From: Corallococcus carmarthensis
Lineage (GTDB): Bacteria > Myxococcota > Myxococcia > Myxococcales > Myxococcaceae
Assembly: GCF_003611695.1 (NCBI RefSeq)
Contig: NZ_RAWE01000013.1
Span: forward strand, 33,187 to 97,186
DNA length: 64,000 nt
Direction of reading: 5' to 3'
The notes beneath the pieces were generated by a model that made no database searches, was not told the origin of the DNA, and saw nothing but the letters and a program-made list of their open reading frames with translations. This document shows, in pieces, positions 63,976 to 64,000 of the stretch. The first letter of the stretch is position 1; every line of letters begins with the position of its first letter. The translations under genes were made by a program, and so were the position numbers.

Positions 63976-64000
63976 CACGCCCCCACGTTACCCCCAGCCC

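Overview
The window is a stretch of chromosome from a myxobacterium, most likely a Myxococcus/Corallococcus relative. The grounds are very high GC with strong third-position bias, a dense crop of lipoproteins, Hanks-type Ser/Thr kinases, giant TPR and membrane proteins, and a SitA/SitI-type toxin-immunity pair, a class known from myxobacteria. I see no tRNA, rRNA, CRISPR array, transposase or integrase, and no gene-free stretch longer than about 300 bases.

Layout. 1-8391: core metabolism and sensing (malate synthase cut by the window edge, a PspC-like protein, a chemotaxis receptor beside a stand-alone Cache-like sensor, an Uma2 protein, a MOSC protein, fumarase FumC, ClpP). 8395-20617: mostly minus-strand hydrolases (5'-nucleotidase-like lipoprotein, NAPE-PLD-like metallohydrolase with a DUF3293 partner, class C beta-lactamase-like lipoprotein, acyl-CoA oxidase-like protein overlapping a SnoaL-like lipoprotein), plus a phospholipase D-type synthase, endonuclease III, a JAB-like lipoprotein pair and a GNAT acetyltransferase. 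20784-31384: a polytopic protein of about 1,900 residues, a cell-wall peptidase-like lipoprotein, a probable subclass B1 metallo-beta-lactamase and a kinase/cyclase fusion. 31517-41702: a 3,187-residue TPR protein followed by a lipoprotein.

41760-46022: queC and a D-Ala-D-Ala dipeptidase gene, then a visibly GC-poorer island of about 2.8 kb with two lipoprotein genes. The island is bracketed by a 96-bp direct repeat (two mismatches) of the dipeptidase gene's 3' end, and is the clearest sign of insertion in the window. 46023-51166: a second kinase, a DUF1800/DUF1501 export pair and an alpha/beta hydrolase.

51291-55883: a compact operon mtnB-mtnD-mtnC-mtnP-mtnA plus a FucA-like class II aldolase, with overlapping start and stop codons. 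It would run methionine salvage from methylthioadenosine; the aldolase suggests a side branch of the DHAP-shunt type for 5'-deoxyadenosine. 55987-64000: an accessory-looking zone with a TPR-CHAT lipoprotein, a two-gene HNH nuclease module, a membrane metallophosphoesterase, the toxin-immunity pair and an FHA protein.

Several long open frames antisense to real genes (for example opposite the giant TPR gene) are composition shadows and were left out.
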